Positions 51,837-60,592 of a stretch of DNA of 64,000 nucleotides are shown in pieces. A program made the position numbers and the translations under genes. Within the stretch, counting starts at the first letter, position 1, and the number at the start of each line of letters is the position of its first letter. Under the pieces are notes generated by a model. It had not been told where the DNA came from and did no database searches. It saw nothing but the letters and a program-made list of their open reading frames with translations. The stretch covers positions 1 to 64,000 of the forward strand of contig CBFCZK010000011.1 of NCBI GenBank assembly GCA_965602805.1, written 5' to 3'. This DNA comes from Thiomicrorhabdus sp965602805 (GTDB lineage: Bacteria > Pseudomonadota > Gammaproteobacteria > Thiomicrospirales > Thiomicrospiraceae).

Positions 51837-52223
51837 CTAGTAAGACGATAAAACCATGACGCCATCCATTTCGACATCGGTATCTTTAGGCAATTGTTTC
51901 ACTGCAACAGCAGCTCGTGCAGGGTAAGGCTCTACAAAGTATTGCGCCATAATCTCATTAACGGTCGCAAAGTGACTCATATCCGTTAAGAATATATTTA
52001 GTTTAACGATATCTTGCAAAGAACCGTCTGCCGCTTCACAAACCGCCGTTAGGTTCTTAAAAACCTGGTGAATGCGTTCTGCAATATCCCCTTCTTTCAT
52101 TTCCATTGTTTCTGGAATCAGTGCAATTTGACCTGAAAGATAGACAGTATTATCAACACGAACCGCTTGAGAGTAGGTGCCAATCGCTTGGGGTGCATTT
52201 GGGGTAGAAATGATGGTTTTCAT
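51837..52223 (-). CDS. ridA: RidA-family enamine/imine deaminase
   Basis: A 128-residue RidA (YjgF) protein that hydrolyses reactive enamines formed by PLP enzymes such as threonine dehydratase. GTYSQAVRVDNTVYLSGQIAL near the N-terminus and EPYPARAAVAVKQLPKDTDVEMDGV at the end are the family signatures; the arginine in YPARAAV is the active-site residue. AAGGAAT precedes the ATG on the minus strand. Confidence 0.95.
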   Translation of the reverse strand: MKTIISTPNAPQAIGTYSQAVRVDNTVYLSGQIALIPETMEMKEGDIAERIHQVFKNLTAVCEAADGSLQDIVKLNIFLTDMSHFATVNEIMAQYFVEPYPARAAVAVKQLPKDTDVEMDGVMVLSSY

Positions 52224-52402
52224 GTGTATTCCTTAAGTCTTAGCTCTAATAGATTGTTTGCAGATATTTTAGCAAAAGTTTTAAGGCGATAAACTTATTC
52301 CGAAGCAGTATTTAAATTGAAACCCTCAGGTTTTTCTTGGACTTTGGTGGTTGCGAGGAGTATTCTAAAAACTAATTTTTCATAGAAAATTAACGTAATT
52401 TT

Positions 52403-52704
52403 ATGTCTGTAAACAACCCTTTACCATCGTTGCGCCACATGGATCGAGCTGAAGTACATCAGAGTTGCATTCCGTCGATTTTATTCGGTATTATTCTGTT
52501 TTCTATCCTCAGCGTTTCGGCCATCACACAGTGAATTATCGAATTGAGTCTGAAGTCATCAAACCGATGGCGATTAATGCGTTAACCTTAACGGTAGGAA
52601 TCAGTACCGGTATCAGTCAACTCAAAGTTTCAGGTACGGTTGAAGAGATGTTTAAGGGCGCTGATAACAATATGTATACTGCTAAAAATGCCAAGCGTCA
52701 GTAG
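52403..52704 (+). pseudogene. Remnant of a GGDEF protein
   Basis: An ATG at 52403 opens a short frame with one membrane segment (SILFGIILFSILSVSAI) that stops at about 52534. The same region in another frame continues as a GGDEF C-terminus: MAINALTLTVGISTGISQ, EEMFKGADNNMYTAKNAKRQ, then stop at 52704. The catalytic GGDEF loop and all between are missing, so this is a membrane diguanylate cyclase reduced by internal deletion and frameshift. Confidence 0.7.
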
Positions 52705-52708
52705 TTTT

Positions 52709-53377
52709 ATGTCTAAGTCTTTCTGGATAGCGCTTAGTATGAGTGTCTGCTTCAGCTCAACTCTCTTAGCGGAAGGAGGCAGATCGTCAGAAAGTTTGGG
52801 TGAGGTGTTGTTAAGCACAGGCCTGAAGTCCGTCGATATTACCTTGAACGGTGAGTCCTTTACCATTCAGCGTAATCAAACTCCTGGCAATACCATAACA
52901 GATCTTTATGCCAGTACCACTGTGGGTTCTATCCAGCCGATGACTTTAGCACCAGGTATTGAGACCATTGCAGAATTGGATGTTATTGGTTATCTGCAAC
53001 AAGCGCAAACCGATTCGAACATCATTCTCGTCGATACACGTACCGCATTTTGGTTCTCACGTATGCGCATTCCTGGCAGTCTCAATGTGCCTTATAGTTT
53101 ATTTAAGGATGAGCTGAGCGCTTTGGAAGCGCTCGAAAAGTTCTTCAATGTTCGTTTTGACAATAAAGGTCAATTAGACTTTAGCCAAGCTAAAACCATT
53201 ATCGGTTATTGCAATGGCCATTTTTGTGGACAAACCCCAAGTGCTTTTAAGCGAGAGGCGTTCTCGTTAATTAATATAGGCTATCCACCCGAAAAACTAA
53301 AATATTATCGTGGTGGTATGCAAGCTTGGAGTGCCTTAGGGCTAACGGTCGTGGGTGATGAGGTCTTAAGTCAGTAA
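52709..53377 (+). CDS. Exported rhodanese-domain protein
   Basis: A 222-residue protein from ATG 52709 with a signal peptide ending about STLLA|E. The rhodanese domain runs from AELDVIGYLQQAQ to the end: IILVDTRTAFWFSRMRIPGSLNVPY, then the active-site loop GYCNGHFCGQTPSA in which the first cysteine is the persulfide carrier, and RGGMQAWSALGL. A periplasmic sulfurtransferase suits a sulfur-metabolising organism, but the substrate is unknown. It follows the GGDEF remnant by four bases; the open frame extends upstream through that remnant without a start site. Confidence 0.87.
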   Translation: MSKSFWIALSMSVCFSSTLLAEGGRSSESLGEVLLSTGLKSVDITLNGESFTIQRNQTPGNTITDLYASTTVGSIQPMTLAPGIETIAELDVIGYLQQAQTDSNIILVDTRTAFWFSRMRIPGSLNVPYSLFKDELSALEALEKFFNVRFDNKGQLDFSQAKTIIGYCNGHFCGQTPSAFKREAFSLINIGYPPEKLKYYRGGMQAWSALGLTVVGDEVLSQ

Positions 53378-53492
53378 ATTGAAATATCGAGTTAATAAAA
53401 GAAGCAGGGGTAGTCCTATATTTTTAACCCGACGTAGCCGCTTCGACTTGTGAAGGGTTTTGAGATGTGGAATTTGATTGATTCATAAAGCG

Positions 53493-53526
53493 ACCACACC
53501 CCGCAAGGGGGTATAAAGGCCTGGTT
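53493..53526. repeat. 34-bp hairpin repeat (copy A), after spoT
   Basis: ACCACACCCCGCAAGGGGG followed by TATAAAGGCCTGGTT. Outer ACCA/TGGT and inner CCCC-GCAA-GGGG pair. It matches 57282-57315 at 33 of 34 bases. On the minus strand it begins 9 bases after the spoT stop codon. Confidence 0.88.
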
Positions 53527-53534
53527 AGAATGTT

Positions 53535-55676
53535 TTACAGGCGATGGATTTTTTCGACAATTGGCATGCGTTTTAAGTGGCGCATGACTTCAGCCAAATG
53601 TTTGCGGTCACGGACGTTAATCACAAAATGCATTAGACTATAAGATTCATCTTTGTCTTCTGAGCGAACGCGTTCAATATCGGTGTTGATTTTGGCAATC
53701 TCATTAGCAACTTTCGCTAATGTACCGCGCTCGTTTTTAGCTTCGAGTTGAATCTCTACTAAATAAGTGCCTGTCGAGTTTTCATCCCAATGTACATCCA
53801 GGTATTTTTCGGGATTATTTTTAATGTTTTTTACATTGTGACAAGTGCTTCTATGAATCACCAACCCCTTCTCAGTGCTTATAAATCCAAGAATATCATC
53901 GCCCGGTATTGGGTGGCAACAGTTGGCAAATTGCAATGCCATCCCTTCCGTTCCAGAAATAGGTAGGCCTGCTTCTAAGCCAATGTTTTTCGGTATGATT
54001 TTGTCATCCGTGCCTAAGACCGTATCGTGAATTTGCTTGGCGACTAACGGCGACATACGATTACCAGAACCTAAATCTGCCAATAATAAATCCCAACTAG
54101 AGAGTTTAAGTACGTCAATCAACTCCGCGCGGATCTCATTCGTCAGTCCTTCATAGGACATATTGAATTTGCGTAATGATTTCGACAGCATTTTGTGACC
54201 CAGGTTAATGGCATCGCCGACTTGTTGGCTTTTCATAAAGTGACGAATTTGAGAACGGGCTTTTGCAGTGCTGACAAAGTTGAGCCAAGCTGGATTGGGC
54301 TGTGCATCCTTACTCTTAATGATGTGAATGGTTTTACCGCTTTGCAGTTTTGTACGCAACGGCACAAGTTTCTTATCAATACGACAGCCAACTGTAGCGT
54401 GGCCAATATTGGTGTGCACAGCATAGGCAAAATCAACCGGGGTTGAGCCGGTTGGCAGTGTGATGATGTCGCCTTTAGGGGTGAAGACGTAGATAACATC
54501 TGGGAACAGATCGATTTTGACGTTCTCTAAGAAGTCCAGCGAGTTACCGGCACTTTGCTGGATTTCCAGCAGGTTCTTGACCCACTCTTGCGCACGTACA
54601 TCAACCTGCGAACTGTGTTTACCTGCCTGCAATTCATTTTGTTTATACTGCCAGTGCGCTGCGATACCGTGTTCGGAGACTTCATTCATGATTTTATCGC
54701 GTATCTGGACTTCTAAATGTACGCCATAAGGGCCAAACAGAGAGGTATGCAGAGATTGATAGCCATTGCTTTTGGGGATGGCGATGTAGTCTTTAAAGCG
54801 TTGTGGCAGCGGTTTGTATAGAGAGTGAACAGAACCTAAAGTGCGATAACATTCATCGGCGGTGTCGACGACGATGCGAAAAGCAAAGATATCCAAAATG
54901 TCGGCAAAACTCTGGCGTTTATTCTTCATCTTTTTATACAAGCTATAAAGATGTTTTTCACGTCCAAAGACTTTACCGGAAATATTCTCTTGGTTTAGAC
55001 GGTTTTGAATGGTGTCGGTGATTTGCTCAATGACTTCATTACGGTTACCACGCGCCTTTTTAACGGCATGTTCGAGTACAGCAAAACGTCGCGGGTGCAT
55101 GGCTTTAAAGCCAAGGTCTTCTAGCTCTAGTCGAATGGCATTGATGCCTAATCGGCCGGCAATTGGGGCAAAGATATCTAAGGTTTCATGCGCAATACGA
55201 CGTTGTTTATCTGGACGCATTACGCCCAGAGTACGCATATTGTGAAGACGGTCGGCCAACTTGATCAGAATGACGCGAATATCGCGCGCCATCGCTAAAA
55301 TCATTTTACGGAAGTTTTCAGCTTGGGCTTCTTGCGGATTATCAAACTCGAGTTTACCGAGTTTCGTTACGCCATCGACAATTTCAGCGACACTTTCGCC
55401 AAAACGATTAACGATATCTTGTTTGGTGTAGGGGGTGTCTTCAACAACATCATGCAGGATAGCGGCTATCAGGCTTTCTTGATCGAGTTGAATTTCTGCG
55501 AGGATTTCAGCAACCGCGACGGGATGCCAAATATAGTCTTCACCCGATTTACGGGTTTGACCTTGATGCGCTAAAGCGCCAAACTCATAAGCTGCTTGAA
55601 TGCCAGCAACTTGTTCTGCGGTTAAGTATTTCGAGGCTTTCTCGAGTAGACCGTTAGTCGAGTTTGGAGTAGGCAT
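53535..55676 (-). CDS. spoT: Bifunctional (p)ppGpp synthetase/hydrolase SpoT
   Basis: A 713-residue RelA/SpoT enzyme. The hydrolase HD site is intact (AAILHDVVEDTPYTK, about residues 67-81), as is the synthetase region (FAFRIVVDTADECYRTLGSV and DYIAIPKSNGYQSLHTSLFG). TGS (VFTPKGDIITLPTGSTPVDFAY, about 398-420) and C-terminal ACT (from about residue 640) regulatory domains follow. Both activities should be possible. It follows rpoZ by 12 bases, the standard rpoZ-spoT arrangement. Confidence 0.97.
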   Translation of the reverse strand: MPTPNSTNGLLEKASKYLTAEQVAGIQAAYEFGALAHQGQTRKSGEDYIWHPVAVAEILAEIQLDQESLIAAILHDVVEDTPYTKQDIVNRFGESVAEIVDGVTKLGKLEFDNPQEAQAENFRKMILAMARDIRVILIKLADRLHNMRTLGVMRPDKQRRIAHETLDIFAPIAGRLGINAIRLELEDLGFKAMHPRRFAVLEHAVKKARGNRNEVIEQITDTIQNRLNQENISGKVFGREKHLYSLYKKMKNKRQSFADILDIFAFRIVVDTADECYRTLGSVHSLYKPLPQRFKDYIAIPKSNGYQSLHTSLFGPYGVHLEVQIRDKIMNEVSEHGIAAHWQYKQNELQAGKHSSQVDVRAQEWVKNLLEIQQSAGNSLDFLENVKIDLFPDVIYVFTPKGDIITLPTGSTPVDFAYAVHTNIGHATVGCRIDKKLVPLRTKLQSGKTIHIIKSKDAQPNPAWLNFVSTAKARSQIRHFMKSQQVGDAINLGHKMLSKSLRKFNMSYEGLTNEIRAELIDVLKLSSWDLLLADLGSGNRMSPLVAKQIHDTVLGTDDKIIPKNIGLEAGLPISGTEGMALQFANCCHPIPGDDILGFISTEKGLVIHRSTCHNVKNIKNNPEKYLDVHWDENSTGTYLVEIQLEAKNERGTLAKVANEIAKINTDIERVRSEDKDESYSLMHFVINVRDRKHLAEVMRHLKRMPIVEKIHRL

Positions 55677-55688
55677 AAGAGGTTGGTT

Positions 55689-55913
55689 TTAGCTGAAAAA
55701 TGGAGGTGTATTAGGATCGGCTAAAACAACTTCTGCATCAATCGTCCCTGCGGCAAGTTCGCGCAATGCAACAACTGTCGGCTTATCATTGTCCCAATCG
55801 ACAGTCGGCTCAGCACCATTTGCAATTTGACGTGCGCGTTTAGCACTCAAAATAACAAGTTCAAAACGGTTTTCTACTTGATCTAAACAATCTTCTACTG
55901 TGACACGTGCCAT
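55689..55913 (-). CDS. rpoZ: RNA polymerase omega subunit
   Basis: A 74-residue omega subunit beginning MARVTVEDCLDQVENRFELV and containing LSAKRARQIANGAEP, the canonical pattern. It aids beta-prime folding and forms one ppGpp site. It lies 12 bases before spoT. In many gammaproteobacteria gmk directly precedes it; here gmk is about 4.7 kb away with kdn, kds and waa genes between. Confidence 0.97.
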   Translation of the reverse strand: MARVTVEDCLDQVENRFELVILSAKRARQIANGAEPTVDWDNDKPTVVALRELAAGTIDAEVVLADPNTPPFFS

Positions 55914-56002
55914 ATTGAGCTTCCACTTAAATTTAAAGATAAAGAGTTATTTTACACGAAATTTTTATTTATTTTCAAAATCTTGTGGCGAATCAAGCTT
56001 TA

Positions 56003-57235
56003 TTACGCCTTTGTTGTTTCGCCAAGCAGGGCTTTTAAGTAGCTTTCAAGTATGCCTTTTTGAGATTGTGCAGCGCTTAAAGCGTTTTGTCCAAGCATGA
56101 GGCGCTGTTTTTCATCGTCAACTAAAGACAGTATTGTGCTGTTTAAATCAATGATACTTGCGCACTGTAACAAACCTTGGTGTTTTAAAAGCAGGGTGGT
56201 TTCGTCTGTAAAATCAGACATGTCTGGCCCGGTGATAATGGCTTTCTGATAACCGGCAGGTTCGAGTACGTTATGGCCGCCTTTCGGCACGAAGCTGCCC
56301 CCCATAATCACCAGTTTGGCATGCTCAAATAGGGGCATGAGTTTTCCCAAACGATCATCCAAAAACAACTTGCTTTCTGCGTCTGGAGATTCACCTTTGC
56401 TGGCAACCTTTATGCTTTTCGAGAGCGTTAACAACTGTTTTTGAATGGCGGCACTGCGTTTAGGGTGGCGTGGCACAATGACTAATAGTTCAGGTCTGTT
56501 TTGTTTTAACCAGGCCTGACTAATTTGCAATTCTTCATCGGCATGACTTGAAGCTAATAATACATAGTCACGATTAAGCGGATTTGGATTGTGGATAATC
56601 GTCTCTTGTTGGGCATATTTTAAGTTGCCCATGATGATAACCCTGTTTGGATTTGTTCCCATGGCTATAAAACGGTCTGCTTCAATTTGCGAGCGTGCTA
56701 AAACCCGAACGATATTTTGCAAGCTTTGTTGATAAGCCTCTTTAAGCCATTGCGGTGCATTGAGGGTTTTATGTGATAAACGTGCATTGATTATGCTAAC
56801 GGGGATTTGCTGTTGTTGGCTGAGTCGATAGAGGTTAGGCCAAATTTCAGTTTCTAAAATCCAGCATTCCGTCGGTTGGCTAGCCTTTAAAAAGCGGCGG
56901 ATTGCAAAGGGCCAGTCCATCGGTAGATAGCGATGCTCTACGGAGTCTGAAAAAAGCGTTTCGACTACCGTCTTTCCTGTTGGTGTATTGGTGGTAATCA
57001 ATATATCAAATTGAGGTTGTATCGCGCGAATAAGAGGTTCTGCCGCTTTGACTTCGCCTACTGATGCGCAGTGCAACCAAATGCGTTTTGTCGTGGATTT
57101 TGCAAGGGGAGGGTAAGATAAGCCCAGGCGCTGCAAGAAAAAAGCAGACCCCGTTTTGCGTTTAACGGTCTCTATTAGAATGATTAGGACGATGAGCGGG
57201 CTTAGCAGCCTAATTAACAGTTGATATAGTTTCAT
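56003..57235 (-). CDS. waaA: 3-deoxy-D-manno-octulosonic acid transferase WaaA (KdtA)
   Basis: WaaA transfers Kdo from CMP-Kdo to lipid A at the inner membrane. The 410-residue protein has an N-terminal membrane anchor and GT30 features: LHCASVGEVKAAEPLIRAI (about residues 52-70), LETEIWPNLYRLSQQQQIPV, LLASSHADEELQ and GGSFVPKGGHNVLEPAGYQK near residues 316-335. Here its donor is probably CMP-Kdo8N, made by the adjacent kdnA, kdnB and kdsB. A two-mismatch dispersed palindrome (56509-56520) lies inside it. Confidence 0.96.
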   Translation of the reverse strand: MKLYQLLIRLLSPLIVLIILIETVKRKTGSAFFLQRLGLSYPPLAKSTTKRIWLHCASVGEVKAAEPLIRAIQPQFDILITTNTPTGKTVVETLFSDSVEHRYLPMDWPFAIRRFLKASQPTECWILETEIWPNLYRLSQQQQIPVSIINARLSHKTLNAPQWLKEAYQQSLQNIVRVLARSQIEADRFIAMGTNPNRVIIMGNLKYAQQETIIHNPNPLNRDYVLLASSHADEELQISQAWLKQNRPELLVIVPRHPKRSAAIQKQLLTLSKSIKVASKGESPDAESKLFLDDRLGKLMPLFEHAKLVIMGGSFVPKGGHNVLEPAGYQKAIITGPDMSDFTDETTLLLKHQGLLQCASIIDLNSTILSLVDDEKQRLMLGQNALSAAQSQKGILESYLKALLGETTKA

Positions 57236-57281
57236 TAAAATAGTGTCATTAAAGTCTCATTAAAACCGAGTTTTCAAAGTA

Positions 57282-57315
57282 ACCACACCCCGCAAGGGGG
57301 TATAAAGGCCAGGTT
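57282..57315. repeat. 34-bp hairpin repeat (copy B), after kdsB
   Basis: Same as 53493-53526 apart from one base (AGGCCAGG instead of AGGCCTGG). It begins 20 bases after the kdsB stop codon on the minus strand, between kdsB and waaA. Confidence 0.88.
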
Positions 57316-57335
57316 GTTTTCAAACTGCATTGAAA

Positions 57336-58082
57336 TTAGTGGCCAGCTTGCAGTAAGGCTTCCATTATGGCGATGTCACCTGGCAGATCGACTTCGGGTG
57401 AATCCCACTTGCTTTCGACCACCTTGATTTTGTGACCGTATTCCAAAGCACGCAGCTGTTCAAGCTTTTCAATGTCTTCTAGCCTGCCCATTGGTAAGGC
57501 ATTGAAGGTGTCGACAAAGCCTTTGGTGTAGGCGTAAATGCCTAAATGCTTAAAGCTGTCATGATCCCAATAATCACGGCCATGTGGAATAGTCGCGCGC
57601 GAGAAATACAGCGCAAAGCCATTAACATCCATCACCATTTTGACATCTTTTGGATTGGTGATTTCCGCTTCATTAACGATTTTAAAAGACAGAGTACTCA
57701 TCTCAAAACTGCCATCGTAATCATCCGCCATAAATGGTGAAATCACATCTTCAATCGACTGAGGATGCACCAACGGTTGGTCGCCCTGTACGTTGACAAT
57801 CAAATCATCGTCTTTTAAACCTAAAGCATTCGCTGCCGACGCAATACGATCGGTGCCTGAGGCCGCTTCAACGGGTGTCATTACCACCTTGCCGCCAAAG
57901 GCTTCTACCACGTCTTTAATACGATCATCATCGGTCGCAATATAAACGCCTGCCAAACCTTGAGCTTTAGAGATACGTTCATAAACATGCTGAATCATCG
58001 GCTTGCCATCAATCAATTTAAGCGGTTTACCCGGTAAACGTGAAGAACCATAACGAGCAGGGATAAAGACATAAGTATTCAT
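57336..58082 (-). CDS. kdsB: CMP-Kdo (probably CMP-Kdo8N) cytidylyltransferase KdsB
   Basis: A 248-residue cytidylyltransferase from ATG 58082 (a GTG at 58091 is also possible). IPARYGSSRLPGKPL (about residues 7-21) is the nucleotide loop, NVQGDQPL and ALYFSRATIPHGRDYW the metal and sugar sites. Its position beside kdnB and kdnA matches the Shewanella cluster in which KdsB activates 8-amino-Kdo rather than Kdo, so that substrate preference is likely but inferred from context. Confidence 0.95.
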   Translation of the reverse strand: MNTYVFIPARYGSSRLPGKPLKLIDGKPMIQHVYERISKAQGLAGVYIATDDDRIKDVVEAFGGKVVMTPVEAASGTDRIASAANALGLKDDDLIVNVQGDQPLVHPQSIEDVISPFMADDYDGSFEMSTLSFKIVNEAEITNPKDVKMVMDVNGFALYFSRATIPHGRDYWDHDSFKHLGIYAYTKGFVDTFNALPMGRLEDIEKLEQLRALEYGHKIKVVESKWDSPEVDLPGDIAIMEALLQAGH

Positions 58083-58143
58083 AAGGATCACTTTAGAAAG
58101 ATGGGTTGAAAAGGGTGTTTTAATTAAACAAGGAAAAGATGTT

Positions 58144-58250
58144 TGTAGCCTCTATTTGTTTCGCTAGCAAGGCAGAGGCTAGGAAGTTTAGTGTACTAAA
58201 CGACGAAGCCGATAACGTAGCTAGCGGGACAAAGAGAGGTGAAAACTACA
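58144..58250. repeat. Long imperfect inverted repeat (about 107 bp)
   Basis: TGTAG/CTACA ends, CCTCTATTTGTTTCGCTAGC pairing with GCTAGCGGGACAAAGAGAGG, and the 16-bp central palindrome GTTTAGTGTACTAAAC (58186-58201). The architecture matches 20151-20276. It fills the gap between kdsB and kdnB and ends in the kdnB stop codon. Confidence 0.65.
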
Positions 58251-59331
58251 TTTTAGAGTAGAGGGAGCGTAACAGCTCCGGCGTCACTTTCTCTTTCCAG
58301 TTTGGTCCGTATACATTTTCCCATAGCGGAGCTAAACCAGACGCGGTACGAATCATCTTTTCCATATCGGCTTCAGAAAGGTCTTTAGTAATGCCTTTTG
58401 GTAACACGATATTGTGTTTTTTCATCATTTCACGGAAGACTTTAACGCCTTCTGGATAGAAATCATCTAACACATCAAACGCGATGCAGTTACCAATACC
58501 GTGATGGTAACCCATTACGTATGACAAACCGTATGATAGGGCATGACACGCGCCAACTTGACTATAAGCGATACTTTGACCGCCCATGTAAGAGGCCATC
58601 ATCAACTTCTCATCAGAATCAGGATGATCCTGTAAAAAGACTTGGTTGCACAGGTCTAAAGATTTCTCACCAAAAGCACGCGCGAATTCATTGATGTAAG
58701 TGCCGTTAAGCGCTTCAATATTGTGAATATAGCAATCCATTCCGGTATAGAACCACTGGTTCGCAGGCACGCCTTGAAGTAAGTCTGGATCCATAATAAT
58801 TTGGTCATAAACGGTGTAATCTGAGTTCATGCCTAGTTTCTTATCAGGCCCGGTTAATACGGTAGTGCGTGACGCTTCTGCACCGGTTCCAGAAATCGTT
58901 GGAATGCCGACATGGTGAACCGCTGGATTTTTGATTAAATCCCAGCCTTGGTAAGAAGCTGAACCGCCTTCATTGGTTAGCATTAAAGCAACGGCTTTAC
59001 CTAAATCTAAAGCCGAACCACCACCTAAACCAACGACGCTGACAGGGTTGCGGCCATTGTTGTTTTCTGTCGCGAACTGCTGAACTTCAACTGTTAAGGC
59101 ATCGACGTAAGTGGTTTTAGGCTCGTCAGTGACGTCTAACCAAATCACCATATCTTTATCGGTGGCAGGAATGCGTTCTGCTAACGGCTTATCTTTATGG
59201 ACTTCATCGACCAAGAAAACCACGAAATCGCCCATTTTTTGGCGTTCATCTGCGAGTACATCATCCAATTGATCAAACGAACCACGACCAAAAATCATTT
59301 TAGGGACAGTTTTAAAATTACGAAACTTCAT
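58246..59331 (-). CDS. kdnB: 3-deoxy-alpha-D-manno-octulosonate 8-oxidase KdnB
   Basis: A 361-residue iron-containing alcohol dehydrogenase. The NAD loop is VVGLGGGSALDLGKAVALM and the metal-binding histidines are in GACHALSYGLSYVMGYHHGIGN (about residues 266-287). In Shewanella the homologous KdnB oxidises Kdo at C8 to the aldehyde, which KdnA aminates. The kdnA-kdnB-kdsB order here supports this over a generic alcohol dehydrogenase. It follows kdnA by 18 bases. Confidence 0.9.
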   Translation of the reverse strand: MKFRNFKTVPKMIFGRGSFDQLDDVLADERQKMGDFVVFLVDEVHKDKPLAERIPATDKDMVIWLDVTDEPKTTYVDALTVEVQQFATENNNGRNPVSVVGLGGGSALDLGKAVALMLTNEGGSASYQGWDLIKNPAVHHVGIPTISGTGAEASRTTVLTGPDKKLGMNSDYTVYDQIIMDPDLLQGVPANQWFYTGMDCYIHNIEALNGTYINEFARAFGEKSLDLCNQVFLQDHPDSDEKLMMASYMGGQSIAYSQVGACHALSYGLSYVMGYHHGIGNCIAFDVLDDFYPEGVKVFREMMKKHNIVLPKGITKDLSEADMEKMIRTASGLAPLWENVYGPNWKEKVTPELLRSLYSKM

Positions 59332-59349
59332 TGAATAGAATCCTTGGTC

Positions 59350-60537
59350 TTATTGGTTAAAAACGTTTGCGAATGCATCAATACGCATTTGAATGTCTTC
59401 TTCTGTCCAAGACAGTTGAATCAACATTGAAACGGTACGGCTGATAATCGCATCTGATTTTGGCGTTTTAATTTGGGTGTAATCTGGACGATCGGCAATC
59501 AACTCAATCGGCAGTTTGGCCGATGCAGTAATATTATGAATATGCGTCCAGTTCTTTAGGTAATGCCAGTTGTTGCCATACCAATAGAATACCGCTGGAA
59601 CTTTTTGCTCGGTTAGGCCAGCAACGACTTCACGTGCACGTTCTTCAGTTGGTAGGAATATACTTAAGAAACCTGCGTTATCGCCGGCTTCATCCGGAAG
59701 TTCACGGAAGGTAATTTCTGGATACTGTTTTAAAGCGTCTTTTAGGGCTTTTTTGTTTTTGCGCTGCGTCTCTAAGATACGCGGCAGTTTGCGCCATTGC
59801 GCCACACCGACTGCGGCATTCATCTCTGAAATACGGAAGTTGTTACCCATAATTGGGTGGCTTTCTGCACCGCGATCTAAACCGATATGGTCATGACCGT
59901 GATCGGCAAACATGTGGGCGTTGTTATAGATATTGGTGTCGTTGGTTAGAATTGCGCCGCCTTCTCCACAAGAGATGGTTTTAACGGAATCAAACGAGAA
60001 ACAACCGATTTGACCGATGGTGCCGAGCGCTTGACCTTTATAGCTTGCGCCCGTCGCCTGGCAGGCATCTTCTAGTAAGACAATATTGTGTTTGTCACAA
60101 ATCGCTTTGATTTCATCCATCTTACCCATCGAACCACACATATGTACAAAGTTGATGGCTTTAGTGCGCGGCGTAATCACGGCTTCAATGCCTTCTGGAG
60201 ACAAGGTTAAGGTTTCATCAATTTCTGCAAAAATCGGAATCGCACCGGCAAAGACAATCGCTTCAACACTCGCCACAAAAGTAAACGGCGGTACGATGAC
60301 TTCATCCCCCGCGCCAATGCCCGCTGCCATTAAGGCCGTGGTCAAAGCCGTGGTACCACTAGAGACTAGGTGAGAATGTTTCGCACCTGTGGTTTCGCAA
60401 ATCATGCCTTCTAGTTCACGTGCTTTCCATACGTCATTACGCATGCCGTCAAAGTTGTAGCGAAAGGTAAAACCTTTGTCCATAACTTCATTAATTTGTT
60501 CTTTTTCAGATTCATCAAAAATCTCAAAACCAGGCAT
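59350..60537 (-). CDS. kdnA: 8-amino-3,8-dideoxy-alpha-D-manno-octulosonate transaminase KdnA
   Basis: A 395-residue DegT/DnrJ/EryC1-type PLP aminotransferase. PFTFVASVEAIVFAG lies near residue 82, EDACQATGASYKGQALGTIGQ near 155 and GCFSFDSVKTISCGEGGAIL near 177-196 with the PLP lysine in SVKT. With KdnB it converts Kdo to 8-amino-Kdo (Kdo8N), which replaces Kdo in the lipopolysaccharide core and can raise resistance to cationic peptides. TAGGAGCGACGA precedes the ATG. Confidence 0.92.
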   Translation of the reverse strand: MPGFEIFDESEKEQINEVMDKGFTFRYNFDGMRNDVWKARELEGMICETTGAKHSHLVSSGTTALTTALMAAGIGAGDEVIVPPFTFVASVEAIVFAGAIPIFAEIDETLTLSPEGIEAVITPRTKAINFVHMCGSMGKMDEIKAICDKHNIVLLEDACQATGASYKGQALGTIGQIGCFSFDSVKTISCGEGGAILTNDTNIYNNAHMFADHGHDHIGLDRGAESHPIMGNNFRISEMNAAVGVAQWRKLPRILETQRKNKKALKDALKQYPEITFRELPDEAGDNAGFLSIFLPTEERAREVVAGLTEQKVPAVFYWYGNNWHYLKNWTHIHNITASAKLPIELIADRPDYTQIKTPKSDAIISRTVSMLIQLSWTEEDIQMRIDAFANVFNQ

Positions 60538-60592
60538 TCGTCGCTCCTAAATATGAATATGCGAAATGTAAAATTTGTGTGTTGGTTTAAAC

